NCBI GenBank assembly: GCA_023614405.1
Contig: CM042692.1
Coordinates: 122,815,503 to 122,879,502, forward strand
Direction: 5' to 3'
DNA length: 64,000 bases
Source of the DNA: Avena insularis
Lineage: Eukaryota > Streptophyta > Magnoliopsida > Poales > Poaceae
Shown: positions 1-11,191 of the stretch, piece after piece
Layout: each line of letters starts with the position of its first letter
Position numbering within the stretch: the first letter of the stretch is position 1
The notes under the pieces: model-generated
The model's input: only the letters and a program-made list of their open reading frames with translations
Told to the model about the DNA's origin: nothing
The model's database searches: none
Position numbers and translations under genes: made by a program

Positions 1-899
1 GGAAGAGTATATTTTTACGGTTTTGCTAATTCACAGCTAGCTGTGTTTTAGCATAGGGCACAGTCAATCTGTTGTCCGTCCGATTTTCTCACGTGTTTAG
101 ATCTGTGCTAGCATCTCGAGCGCTTGTTTCCCGCGCGGTGCAGTGTGTCGCACGCCTTGTCCCACGCGTTGTGGCAGCGATCGCGGTCCATGTTTGTCCC
201 AGGCTCTAGTAGTGTGATGGACCATGTATTGTTTTTTCTAGGCCGCGTGGTTCCAACACTGTTTTTTTTTTTTGCCTGGGTCAACTTTTCCCTTTTTTTT
301 TTCTTGATGTACATTCGTTTTGATTTCTCTAGTTATGTGTTGGTCCGATCGTGGGGTCAAGGAAGAGCTAGGATCGCTAGAAGATTTGTTGGTTGGACGG
401 CAAACAATGGGTCGCTATCTATAGACCGTTCGAAAATAGTAGGTTGATGTTTTTTTGAAAAATAATAATTTGAATATTTTTTATGGTTGACTTTTCTTTA
501 CCACTTATTTTTTGCTGTTCCTAAGTTGTCAGCATTTTTTCAGTGTAGGTTGTGCCATGTTTTTCCCTGGACTGGTGGGCGTTGGACTGGTCTGCATGAG
601 GTGTTGGAGTAGGCTGTCGTTGGTATTTTTTTGTGTTTGTCCTTTTATGTAAAAATGGTTTATTTTTAGTTTTTGTGTACTAATATTTGAATTTGTTTAT
701 TATCATTTTTTTTGTAGTTGATTGTATTTTTTTTTGCTGCTCAATTTTATGTATTGCACCTACTAAGATGCATCCACATCTCCTCACTTGTTTCCAATTT
801 AGAGAGAAGACAAGTATATAGTTTTGTATATGTATTACTATTCTAAAAAATGTGTTTATTTTGTTTCCAACTTACTTGTGCACTTAGTTTTACGAAATG
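1..899. other. AT/T-rich DNA, no gene recognised
   Basis: T-rich sequence with many poly-T runs and no recognisable protein, RNA gene or element end. The one longer open frame (124-447, plus strand) is Phe/Ser-rich because of poly-T and shows no family motif, so I do not call it a gene. It may be the outer or internal part of the repeat-bearing element that follows. Confidence 0.5.
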
Positions 900-1895
900 A
901 GTATTTTTGAGTTACATCTGGTACTGTAACTGACTCTGTTTGCGTGAGTCGCAAATATGGTTGAAAATGAGGACTCACTTTCTTACGAGAGTTGCAACTT
1001 TGCCTGCAACTGATAAATGTTTTCGTGTTCATGCCTCAATTGCAACCGAGGATTGTTTATGTTCTACTTTATCTTATTTAACTTGTGAGTTGCATCTGGT
1101 ACTGTAACTGACTACACTTTTTGGCTGGAGTTGCATCTGCTATTGCAGCTGGCTTTCTCACGGGAGTTGTAACTTTTCCTGAAATTGAGGACATGTCATG
1201 TGTGAGTTGCAACTACGGTTGCAACTAAAGATTGTATTTTTCTAATACCTTCTTTCTTAATGTTTTAGTTGCATATTGTACTGTAACTGGCCTGGCTAGA
1301 CTGTTTTGCAAGAGTTGCAAATGGGGCTGAAACTTAGGACCGGTTTAACGTGGTACCTTCCCGTTTTTTACGGGACCACGCATCTGCCCTTCTCCACTGA
1401 TGGTATAGAGAGGGAGTTGCAACTAGGGTTGCAACTGAGGACTATGTTGTTGTTTTGTTTTTTTTAGCCTTGAGTTGCACCTCGACACCCAACCGGCCTT
1501 CTCCCTGATAATATAGAGAGGGAGTTGCAACTAAAGACTATGTTGTTCTTTTGTCTTTTTAGCCTTGAGTTATATCTCGACACGCAACCGGCCTTCTCCC
1601 TGATGGTATAGAGAGGGAGTTGCAACTAGGGTTGCAACTGGACTGTGAGTCTCGAATTGCAAATTTACATGCAATTGGCCTTCTCCCCTGATGGTATAGA
1701 GAGGGAGTTGCAACTAGGGTTGCAACAGGACTGTGAGTCTCAAGTTGCAACTTGACACGCAACTAGCCTTCTCCCCTGATGGTATATAGAGGGAGTTTTA
1801 ACTAGGTTTGCAACTGAAGATTGTGTTGTTCTTTTGTAGTTTTTATCCTTGAGTTGAATCTTGACATGCAACCGGCCTTATCCCTATGGTATAAA
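900..1895 (+). repeat. Diverged tandem array of TTGCAAC units, left part
   Basis: Units are built around GAGTTGCAACTAGGGTTGCA-type motifs. From about 1390 each carries the block 'ggtatagagagggag', then a TTGCAAC pair, then a 'ccggccttctcccct' block. Those blocks recur near 1403, 1512, 1605, 1695 and 1785, so spacing is roughly 90-110 bases. The motif GTTGCAAC is itself palindromic. The array is cut by a solo LTR at 1896 and resumes at 3532 in the same unit type. Subterminal arrays like this occur in large grass DNA transposons, but no transposase is present here. Confidence 0.8.
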
Positions 1896-3526
1896 TGTTG
1901 GGTCCGCAACATAGAAAACAAATTTTTTCCTACGATGAGAACTATATGCCAAGATCTATCTACTAGATACAGAGTAACGGGTGGACATACATCCATGGAG
2001 AACTTACCCTCGAAGACAACGAGCTTTGTTAACGAGTAGGAACTCGTGGTTGATGTAGTCGTACACTTGCCGATCTCAAGATCGTGAGGAAGTCCGAGCG
2101 CCGCAACTCAGCAGCGCATCCGCACTCGCACACACGTTCAAGCCACCGGACAACCTCCACCTCCTCGCTCCAGCGATCCAGCGGAAGTAGTAACTCCTTC
2201 CAGACAAAATGCCACCGGGAACATGTATCTCGCTAATCTGAGACCATGGGGAAATAATTCTAGAGGGGCAGAGAGATCCTTCACAAGGAGGTGTGAGGAT
2301 GAAGGAGGGAATGGGTGGCCTTTTATAGGAGGAGGGGGGGTGCCCCCTCTCTCCATGGCCGGCGCATGGGGGGGGTGACCCCTCACCTCCACATTAAAAT
2401 GCCTCTTCACATTCCCTTTTAAAGTCTCCACTTTAAATGCATTAAGTTTCTCCAAATTTAATGCTCTCTCATTTAATAAAATTTTTTTATTAAATTTATT
2501 CAGAATTTTGTTAATTACTTTAATTAACAAACATTCACATATAGCCCTTTGCAGTATTTCAATATCACATGCAGAAACACCTTCTGCAATTTCACCCGAA
2601 ACAATTTCCGGTTTCTATTGAAACAATTCCTGCGCTTTGCAATTCTTTCGTCTGAAACATATGTGCTCCAAAATGGTGTCCGGTAACTCTTAAGTGTGCC
2701 ACCCTACGGTTCGCGAATAATGCAGACATGATCGAGACCCTTCTCCGATCAATAATCAGCAGGGACACGGAGATCTCAGATCGACTCCTACACATTCAAC
2801 GATGACTCCTGTGATCGTGAGAACCTTTAACGCTTGTAACTAAATCCCTTTGTCTCTTGATATATTACATGTCCGAGATTCGATCATCGGTATCTCCATA
2901 CCCAGTTTTATCTCGTTACCGACATGCACTCTTTTCTCGTTCCCGTGATATAACATTCTAGTGATCACATCACTTGCTTGCAAGCTATCCTAATGTGATA
3001 TCACCGAGAGGGCCCAGAGTATATCTATCCGCCATCTGGATTGACAAATTCCACTCTTGATCCATGAGCCTCAACATAACACCTTCGTAGCACTGAACTC
3101 ATCTTTATAGTCACGCTGTTACGGTGTGACGTTTGATGTTATCAAGATACTCTTCCGGTGTTAGCAATTAATATGATCTCATGGTCTAAGGATAAATATT
3201 ACTTCGTATGATGTTATAGCAATATAAACACAATGACTTGATCGTAATGCTATACTTTGGATGAATGTTCATCACATCATTCCACAAATGTTGTGACCTT
3301 GTTATTAACAACATCCAATGTCCATGATCAGGAAACCTTGATCATCTTGTTAATCAACAAGCTAGTCTATAAGAGAGGCATGACTAGGAACCCTTTTTGT
3401 TTATTAAACACACATGTATTGATGTTTCCTATCAATACAATTATAGCATGCAAAATAAACATCTATCATATACAAGGAATACATAATAACAACTTTATTA
3501 TTGCCTCTCAGGGCATATTTCCTTCA
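1896..3526 (-). mobile_element. Copia solo LTR (element A), Angela/BARE-like
   Basis: A 1631-base block starts TGTTGGG and ends CCTTCA on the plus strand and is flanked by the perfect 5-base duplication ATAAA (1891-1895 and 3527-3531). Read on the minus strand its start (TGAAGGAAATATGCCC, then GAGGCAATAATAAA) matches the LTR start of Copia element C, which sets the orientation. A minus-strand TATAAAAGG lies at 2319-2327. No second LTR, primer-binding site or polyprotein adjoins it, so it is a solo LTR left by LTR-LTR recombination. It interrupts a repeat unit exactly between 'ggtata' and 'gagagggag'. Confidence 0.92.
2319..2327 (-). promoter_or_regulatory. TATA box of solo LTR A
   Basis: TATAAAAGG on the minus strand, in the LTR orientation, followed downstream by a C-rich stretch typical of a retrotransposon transcript leader. 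Whether it is active cannot be told. Confidence 0.6.
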
Positions 3527-3531
3527 ATAAA

Positions 3532-4510
3532 GAGGGAGTTGCAACTAGGGTTGCAACTGGACTTTGAGTATCGAGTTGCAACTTGACACGGAACTGGCGT
3601 TCTTCCCTGATGGTATAGAGAGGGAGTTGCAACTAGGGTTGCAACTGAGGACTCTATTGTTGTTTTGCCTTTTTAGCCTTGAGTTGCATCTCTACACGCA
3701 ACCGGCCTTCTCCCTGATGGTATAGAGAGGGAGTTGCAACTAGGGTTGCAACTGGACTTTGAGTATCGAGTTGCAACTTGACACGCAACTAGCCTTCTCC
3801 CTGATGGTATAGTGAGGGAATTGCAACTAGGATTGCAATTGAGGACCTTGTTGTTGTTTTATCCTTTTAGCCTTGAGTTGCATCTCGACACGCAACCGAA
3901 CTTCTCCCTGATGGTATAGAGAGAGAGTTGCAACTGGACTATGAGTATCGAGTTGCAACTTGAAACGCAACTGGCCTTCTCCCCTGATGGTATAGAGAGG
4001 GAGTTGCAACTAGGGTTGCAACTGAGGACTTCCGTCTCAAGTTGCATCTCGACTTGCAACTAGCCTTCTCCCTTGTTGGTATAGAGAGGGAGTTGCAATT
4101 GGATTGTATGTCTCGAGTTGCAACTTGACACACAACTGGACTTTCCTCTAAAGTTGTATCTCGACATGAAACTGGCCTTCTCCCTTGATGATATAGAGAG
4201 GGAGTTACAACTAGGGTTGCAACTGGACTGGGAGTCTCGATTTGCGTCTCGACTTGATCCCCTGATTGTATAGAGAGGGAGTTGCAATTAGGGTTGCAGC
4301 TGACTACCGTGTTGAATGGTCATTGTCTTTTCTTTGCTTCGAGTTGCATCTCGACACGTAACTGGACTTTCGTCTTGAGTTGCATCTTCACATGCAAGTG
4401 GCCTTCTCCCTGATGGTATAGAGAGGGAGTTGCAACTAGGGTTGCATCTGAGGATTGTGTTTGTTGTTTTGTGTTTTTAGCCTTGAGTTGCACCTCGATA
4501 CGCAACCAAC
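3532..4510 (+). repeat. TTGCAAC array, right part
   Basis: Continuation of the array broken by the solo LTR. The 'tagagagggag' block recurs near 3531, 3613, 3720, 3916, 3991, 4080, 4192, 4270 and 4418, each followed by 'ttgcaactagggttgcaact' or a close variant. Units are roughly 75-110 bases and differ by many point changes and small gaps, so the array is old. The short open frames across it are products of the repeat, not genes. Confidence 0.8.
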
Positions 4511-5065
4511 CTTGAATTTTGACTAGGAATTTTTATGAATCGCGATCTGTGATTTTTTCTTATGAGTTGCAGCTAGACTTGCAATTGAGATATTTTTTAT
4601 ATTAGTTGCAACTGGACTTGCAACTGAGATTGAAATGACATCAATTTGACTGAAGAATTTTTGAATCATAATCTGTGTTTTTTCTTATGATTTGTAACTG
4701 AACATGTAATTGGATTTTTTATATATTTAGTTGCAACTTGACTTGCAACTGAGATTCAAATGACGTACAAGTAGGCTTGCAATTTTGACTGAGAATTTTT
4801 ATGAATCGTGATCTGTGTTTTTTTCTTGTGAGTTGCAACTCGACTTGCAATTGGGATCTTTTTTATATTAGTTGCAACTTGACATGCAACTGAGATTGAA
4901 ATGACATCAATTTGACTAGAGATTTTTTGAATCATAATCCTGAGATTCAAACGACATGCAAGTAAACTTGCAATTTTGACCAGGAATTTTTATATTTTTT
5001 ATGAATCACAATCCACGCTTTTTCTTGTGATTTGTAACTGGAGATGCAATTGGATTCTAAGTATA
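4511..5065 (+). repeat. Second repeat type with TTGCAAC pairs
   Basis: Longer units begin with 'gaatttttatgaatc' (near 4524, 4793 and 4985) followed by 'agttgcaact..acttgcaactgagat'. Some copies have lost one TTGCAAC. The change of unit marks a different zone of the same repeat-rich structure. No coding potential seen. Confidence 0.65.
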
Positions 5066-5675
5066 TTTTTTCCCACATAGTGCAAAACCTTTTCTCAACC
5101 ATTATTTTTTCATTTTTAAACTAAATTTTATTTTTTGAATAATTCTTTTTTCCTCTTTTTAAATCATAATTTTTATTCTGTTTTATACGCAACCGCTACA
5201 CTCAGTTTATATGTCAGATAATACTCTTTTTTTTACATAGCTCAGTGGCCTGCAACATAATACTACTCCAGGAAAAGTACAAGGAAGCGGGGTATTTTTG
5301 TTTGTGGAGTACATAAAAAATACAAGAAATTAAGTAGTTAGTAGCATGCAAATGAAATACTAGTAGTCATGCAATTCATATACGGACAAGGTAGCAAACT
5401 ACAGACAAATTTAGCAGCACATAATGAACAACACAAGAAGCTGACACGAAGGGTCGATGTACAAGGTCAGCGGCCACGCGACGCACAGAGCGCACAAGAC
5501 AATGAATCGGTGATGCTTCAACTATAATGGGCCAGGCCCAGCTGATCGCAACACATCGAGAGAATCAACAAGGCCAAAGAATCAATGGGAAATCAAAAAA
5601 TAAACATGCTGATGTCACATGCACAGTCGACTATGTTTTAGGGACACCCATATTTTTATGGGCGTGGCTGCGTAT
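5066..5675. other. Spacer without recognisable gene
   Basis: AT-rich, then a moderately GC-rich stretch (5440-5540) ahead of the first CAGGCGYCTG motif. No coding region or RNA gene could be supported. Confidence 0.5.
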
Positions 5676-5999
5676 CAGGCGTCTGAAAAATAATGTCAGA
5701 CTCAAATTTTGTTATGTTCTGATCGTTGGTTGACCTGCTTGTGCGTGCATATTTTCCCACGTCAATACAGCCCATAGCCTTAGGCCTGTTTTCTCTTTGT
5801 TCTGTCCGCTTGGGCACTTTTAATCTTGGGCTTCTTTTAATACTACGTGAATGTTGCGCATAGTTTTTTTTTCTGTGTTTAAATTGTACCGTTGCTTGGT
5901 ATTTCTTTTTTCCTTTCCTCTTTTAGTTACACTGAAAAAAGGAAGATGATCCACCACGTATATCTAAGTGCATATCTAAGTGTCAAGGATTTTAATTTT

Positions 6000-6715
6000 C
6001 TCAGTTGCAATCCACCTATAACTCGAAAAAACCTTAGTTGCAACTCAGCTTGCAATCGGAAGAAAATTCAACCGCAGCAACCGCAGTCCACTCGTAACTA
6101 AAAATTCTCAGTTGCAACCCATTTATAACTAGGAATGACCAATTGCAACTAACTTGCATCTGCAAAAACAACTCAGTTGCATCTCACTCGCAACCCACTT
6201 GCAACTGAAAAATACATGTTTATAACCCACTTTGTAAAATACTCAGTTCCAACCCACTTGCGACTGTAAAATATTTATTACAACCAACATGCAACTAACA
6301 TGTTGGCACAAATTACGATACAAAATTCATTGATCGTTAACATTCTCGGTGCAGACTACTTGCAATTAGAAAAATATCGGTTGCAACCCACTTGCGAATT
6401 CCACGCTAGTACGAATCACGTCGCAAATCAAAATGTCAAGAATATTTTTTCTCAGTTGCAACATACTTGCAACTGGTAAAACAGTTCTAACTCACTTGTA
6501 GTTGAAAATTCAGTTGCGACCCACTTGTAACTCCCATGCTAGCACGAACCATGATGCAAATCTAACGATCAAGAACATTTTTTCTCCGTTGCAAACTACC
6601 TACAACTGGAAAACTCAGTTCCAGCTTACTTGCAATTCAAAAATTCTAGTTGCAACCTACTCGCAATTGAATTTTTTTAGTTGCGACCTATTTGCAACTC
6701 CCATCTAGCATGAAA
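6000..6715 (-). repeat. TTGCAAC array in inverted orientation
   Basis: Units read 'ctcagttgcaaccc acttgcaactg'. This resembles the reverse complement of the units near 4590-4640 ('agttgcaactggacttgcaa'). The two arrays therefore face each other across 5066-5999, as expected of subterminal repeats at opposite ends or of two abutting elements. Confidence 0.6.
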
Positions 6716-7302
6716 AAACCAAAATTTAATGTAAGAGAACATTTGGAAAATCTCACAAAAGCGCTAGTATTTTTTTCAAGGGAAAACGCTAATAAAAGAT
6801 ATTTGATATTCATGGAAAAGAGGAAAAAAATAGAAATAAAGGGAACATAAAAGGTGAAGGAAAGGAGAAAAGACAAAACAATAGTAAATAAACATAAAAA
6901 CATGAAGAAAAAGTCATAAAAATAGAGGATAAGAAAAATAAGGAAAGAGCTATCGTACTAACAAACACATATGCTAAAGAAAAAGAAATAAAAATGGGTG
7001 CAACTCAATGAACCGATCGATGGAAGGTGGGTTGTGGCTGAGTTCCATATTTCAAGCGGTAAGGAACACAATCTAAACAAGACATTATTGTACCTTGAGA
7101 AAATTAAAACAACAACGAGAATAGAAAAGCCCAAAACAACGGGGCAGCAGCCCACACTTGGCTGGCAGAAACAGCAGCCCAAAATCCCTCTGCGTGGAGA
7201 ATCAGCCGTATCGCCTCCTAGCGAGTAGACAACGTCCACCTGCACGAATCTTTTAGTGCTAAATCCAATGGTGATCAAGGTGACTAAGATTTAGATATTT
7301 CG
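6716..7302. other. AT-rich filler, no gene
   Basis: Poly-A-rich sequence followed by a mixed stretch (6990-7230). A 76-residue frame at 6998-7228 has no recognisable motif and I do not call it. Confidence 0.45.
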
Positions 7303-7329
7303 CAGGCGCCTGAGAATTAGTAAAACCGC

Positions 7330-9330
7330 AAAAAAAATAGTAACAACATAGCTGCAACTAGGGTTTAGGGTTCAGTCGCAACATGCTTGCAACTCGCTCG
7401 AGGAGTTTTCTGTTACAAGCTCAAATCCAAGTATATTCAGTCACGACATAGTTGCAACTAGGGTTTTAGTCACACCATGCTTGCGACTGGCTCGGTACAT
7501 TCTTAGTTATAAATCAAGTTGCAAAATGAGTTGCAACAAGGTTTATGGGTCAGTCGCAACATACTTGCGACTAGCTCGGTACAATCTCGGCTATAAGCAT
7601 GATGCAAATGACTCAAATACAAAAATTCCTAGTCACAACATACTTGCAACTGGCTCGAGACATTCTCGGTTACAAGCAAATTGCAAAATGACTCAAATCC
7701 AAAAGTATATTCAGTCACAACATAGTTGTGTCTAGGGTTTCAGTCACACCATTCTTACGACTGGCTCGGTACATTCTCAGTTACAAAGCAAGTTGCAAAA
7801 TGACTCAAATCCAACAAAAAAATCCAGTAGCAACATAATTGCAACTATGGGTATGATTTAGTCGCAACATACTTGCGACTGGCTCGGTACATTCTCGGTT
7901 ACAAGCAAAATGTAAATGACTCAAATCCAAATATATTCAGTCGCAACATACTTGCGACTAGCTCGGTATGTTCCCGGTTACAAGGAAGTCGCAAATGCCT
8001 CAAATCCAAGTATATTCAGTCGTGTCATAGTGGTAACTAGTGTTTCAGTCACGCCATACTTACGACTGGCTTGGTACATTCTCAGTTACAGACAAGTTGC
8101 AAATGACTCAAATCTAAGTATATTCAGCCGCGACGTTGCAACTAGGGTTTCAATCGTGACATACTTGCGACTGCTCGGTACATTCTCGGTTACAAGCAAG
8201 TTGCAAATGACTCAAATCCAAAGTATTTTCAGTCGCGACATAGTTGCGACTAGGGTTTCAATCACACCATACTTGCGACTGGCTCACATTCTCAATTACA
8301 AGCAAGTTGCAGAAGCCTGAAATCCAAGTATATTCAGTCGCAACATAGTTGCAACTAGTGTTTCAATCACACCATACTTGGGACTGGCTCGGTACATTCC
8401 CAGTTCAAGTAAGTTGCAAATGATTCAAATAAAAAAAAACAGTAACAACACAATTGCAACTAGGGTTTAGGGTTCAGTCGCGACATGCTTGCAACTCGCT
8501 CCGGGTGTTCTCGGTTACAAGCAAATTATAAAAGACTCAAATCCAAGTATATTCAGTCGCCACATAGTTGAAACTTAGGTTTTAATCACACCATGCTTGC
8601 GACCAGCTCGGTACATTCTCACTTACAAAGCAAGTTGCAAAATGACTCAAATCCAAAAAAAATATTCCAGTAGCAGCATAATTCCAACTAGGGTTATGAT
8701 TCAGTCGCAACATACTTGCGACTAGCTCGGTACAATCTCGGTTACAAGCAAGATGAAAATGACTTAAATACAAAAATTCCTAGTCACAACATACTTGCAA
8801 CTGGCTCGGGGCGTTATCGGTTACAAGCAAATTGTAAAATGACTCAAATCCAAAAGTATATTCAGTCACAACATAGTTGCGACTAGGGTTTCAGTCACAC
8901 CATGCTTGCGACTGATTCAGTACATTCTCAGTTACAAAGCAAGTTGCAAAGTGACTCAAATGCAAAAAAATCCAGTAGCAGCATAATTGCAACTAGGGGT
9001 ATGGTTCAGTCGCAACATACTTGCGACTGGCTCGGTACATTCTCGATTACAAGCAAGATGCAAATGACTCAAATCCAGAAATATGTAGTCGCAATATAAT
9101 TGTGACTGGCTAGGTATGTTCTCGGTTACAAGCAAGGTGCAAATGACTCAATCCAAGTATATTCATAACTAAGGTTCATTCTTAACATATACCTGCGACT
9201 AGCTCGGTACATCAGTTACAAGCAAAGATGCAAATGACTCAAATCTAAGTATTTTCGGTCGCAACATGATTGGTTCAGTCACAACATACTTGCGACTAGC
9301 TCGGTACATTCTTAGTTACAATCAAGTTTC
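7330..9330 (+). repeat. Long diverged array of GCAACATACTTGCGACTGG units
   Basis: Each unit carries 'cgcaacatacttgcgactgg', 'ctcggtacattctcggttac', 'aagcaagttgcaaatgactc' and 'aaatccaagtatattcagtc'. The 'ctcggtac' block recurs near 7492, 7576, 7764, 7883, 7961, 8175, 8387, 8606, 8727, 9031, 9206 and 9299, plus several mutated copies, at spacings of about 75-120 bases. Half-units begin 'aactagggttt', echoing the first array at 1390-4440. Long frames across it are repeat translation only. Confidence 0.85.
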
Positions 9331-9334
9331 AGGA

Positions 9335-9525
9335 GGACTCCTCGCAGCCCCGTTTGACAACTCACCACTCCAGGAAATCCCATCTCTCCACTCCCTTCTC
9401 ACAGGAAGCGCTATCCTGATCGAGACAACGAGATATACCTGTTTCGTTCAATTGTCTCCACTCGAATAAAAATGGGCTACCAAACCATTGTAGTCACTTG
9501 TTGCCCGGTTGGGTACTAATAAAAC
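9335..9525. other. Non-repeat insert within the array, possible small MITE
   Basis: About 190 bases interrupt the array and lack its motifs. The left part has GCAGCCCCGTTTGACAACTC and the right part has GGGCTACCAAACCATTG, a weak inverted match of the kind seen at ends of small hAT or PIF-type elements. Target duplication not established. Confidence 0.3.
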
Positions 9526-10495
9526 CAAAGTATATTTAGTCGCGACCAAATGCAATTAGCTCGGTTCATTATCGGGTGCAAGCACAAAAGATGCAAAACC
9601 TAGCTTGAAATTCCAGGCATAACTCAATCTCTATCCATTCTCATCTCCAAAAAATAAAAAAATGGGAAAATGACTTCAACATTTAGAGTTCAGTCACAAA
9701 AACATACTTGCAACTGTCATAATATATTCTTAATTACAAGCAAGTTGCAAACTACTCAAATCGAAATATTTTTGGTCGTGATATACATGCAACTAGGGTC
9801 CAATTGAATTTCAAAAAATCGAGTTGAAAAATAATTGTGAGTTACAAAAAAATTGGGTTGTAAAAAAAACCAAGGTTCACCCACGTTATACTTATAAAAA
9901 AAATTGTGAGTTACATGTTCACAACTATTTTTTACATTGAATCGTGGCTAGCTCAGTTTAATCAAAAAACAGGCAAAAACTACATTGGATATTAAGGGCT
10001 AACCAAGAAAAATGAAGGGAATTTAGAAAACTTCATTCATGACATAATTGCAAAAAAAAATCATGCAAAAAAACTTAAAAAGTTATGATCAAACATCTAA
10101 AAACATAAACAAAAATCATAAAAAAATTAAAAACTTAAAAAGGAAATTTTAAATTTTTGAAAAATCCAAAAACATAAAAATGGATTTTCGAAAAAAACAA
10201 CAGCAAAACAACCCCCCAAAAAAAGAAAAGTAGAGAAAAACTGAACATGAGAAAAAAATAGCAGAAAGTACAAAAAAGACCGTCGGCCCACAAACATACA
10301 AACCCATTCGACACGGACAGCACATAGTTATTCCTAGCTACTATGTGCACTTCCGCTTCAGCTTCCCGGCCCACTCCAGCTTCCCCGCCGCACATACGCA
10401 AAAGACACAGCCCACACACCACAAAAACCAGCACGAATCGTAAGGCAAATCCTACGTCAAGGACACACGACTGAAAAATAGTTATTTTTCATAGT
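9526..10495. other. Decayed array remnants and A-rich DNA, no gene
   Basis: A few degraded 'cttgcaact' units to about 9960, then A-rich sequence and a mixed stretch at 10300-10440. No gene or RNA supported. Confidence 0.5.
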
Positions 10496-10519
10496 TATTT
10501 CTCAGACGCCTGAGAAATA
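10496..10519. repeat. 24-base near-perfect palindrome at module end
   Basis: Two 10-base arms (TATTTCTCAG and CTGAGAAATA) around the centre ACGC. The same core (CAGRCGYCTG) is found at 5676 and 7303. Probably back-to-back terminal repeats or a fold-back terminus. Confidence 0.6.
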
Positions 10520-10539
10520 GCAATTCCGTATTTTTATAG

Positions 10540-10925
10540 GCATTTTGTTCGAGGCGCATCGGTAAAATGTCTCGGAAAATGGTTTTTAGGAGCGTCTTGT
10601 TCTAAGTGCCTCTAAAAAAACTTTTAAAAAAAGTGCCTCTAAAAAATAGATTATTAAGGGCATTCTCCTGAAGTGCCCGTAAAAACATCATTTTTAGTGG
10701 CACTTCTTCAAAACTGTCCTAGAAAATGATGAATTTTAGGGGCACTTAAGCAATGTGCCTCTAAAAAAGAAATTATTTGAGACACTTTAGTAAACTGCTG
10801 CTAAAAATGTTGATTTTTAGAGGCACTTAGAACAAACTGCTCATACTAGTAGTATTTTTAGAGGCACTTTACCAAACTCCTCTAATAATAGTATTTTTAG
10901 AGGCACTTTAGCAAACTCCCCCGAT
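10540..10925. repeat. Cluster of short inverted repeats (GAGGCACTT / AAGTGCCTC)
   Basis: The motif 'tttttagaggcactt' and its inverse 'aagtgcctctaaaaa' alternate, with 'agcaaactgc' linkers. Good copies lie near 10597-10650, 10745-10775, 10815-10835, 10856-10880 and 10888-10915. Alternating inverted motifs of this size resemble subterminal regions of CACTA or similar DNA transposons. I found no CACTA terminus next to it, so this may be a truncated end. Confidence 0.6.
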
Positions 10926-10927
10926 AA

Positions 10928-11191
10928 TTGTGTACGTGGGTCGGTCATCGGTCCAAACCAACGAATCCACCGGCTCCTCTCTTGACAACGAAAGTAGACG
11001 AAGTAGTGCTCCGAATTAACCGGCTCCTTTCCCGACGAATGACGAAACCACAAACTCCTCTCCTCTCCTCAAACCAGGACCACCGGCGGATCGAGGGGCT
11101 CCTCTCCTCAGCTATCGGGACCACCGGAGGATCGAGGCGCATGGAGAAAGGTGGTCTCGTCCACCGGCGCCGCTGCATCGATCGTCCCGAT
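10928..11191 (+). other. GC-rich sequence with a frame that continues beyond element B
   Basis: This stretch is the insertion site of retrotransposon B. A frame open from about 10928 runs into B at 11191. If B and one copy of its 5-base duplication are removed, the frame would continue at 34095 and stop near 34159, giving a Pro/Ala/Thr-rich tail. It has no recognisable domain and may be chance in GC-rich DNA. It could also be the leader or first exon of whatever element held the inverted repeats upstream. Confidence 0.25.
11187..11191. repeat. Target-site duplication CCGAT of element B (partner 34090-34094)
   Basis: Identical CCGAT next to both outer LTR ends, so 11192-34089 entered as one unit. 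Confidence 0.95.

Larger units (their letters stand above)
5676..7312. mobile_element. Candidate DNA-transposon-like module X1
   Basis: Bounded by CAGGCGTCTGAAAAATAA at 5676 and, inverted, by CAGGCGCCTGCGAAATAT read leftward from 7312. Reading inward, the ends agree over about 18 bases with few mismatches, so they behave as short terminal inverted repeats. Inside is a TTGCAAC-type array (6000-6715) and AT-rich filler. No transposase is seen, and no convincing target duplication flanks it. It could instead be part of one larger element. Confidence 0.35.
7303..10512. mobile_element. Candidate DNA-transposon-like module X2
   Basis: Begins CAGGCGCCTGAGAATTAG at 7303 and ends at 10512. Read leftward from 10512, its end is CAGGCGTCTGAGAAATAA, so the two ends match as inverted termini of about 18 bases. 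It shares the 7303-7312 palindrome with module X1. It contains a long array (7330-9330) and AT-rich DNA but no transposase. No clear target duplication was found, so exact ends are tentative. Confidence 0.35.

Noticed and set aside
124..447. 107-residue plus-strand ORF
   Set aside because: Phe-rich because of poly-T, no motif and no supporting context.
10540..10925. CACTA transposon end
   Set aside because: The repeat style fits, but no CACTA terminus or target duplication was found, so only the repeats are annotated.
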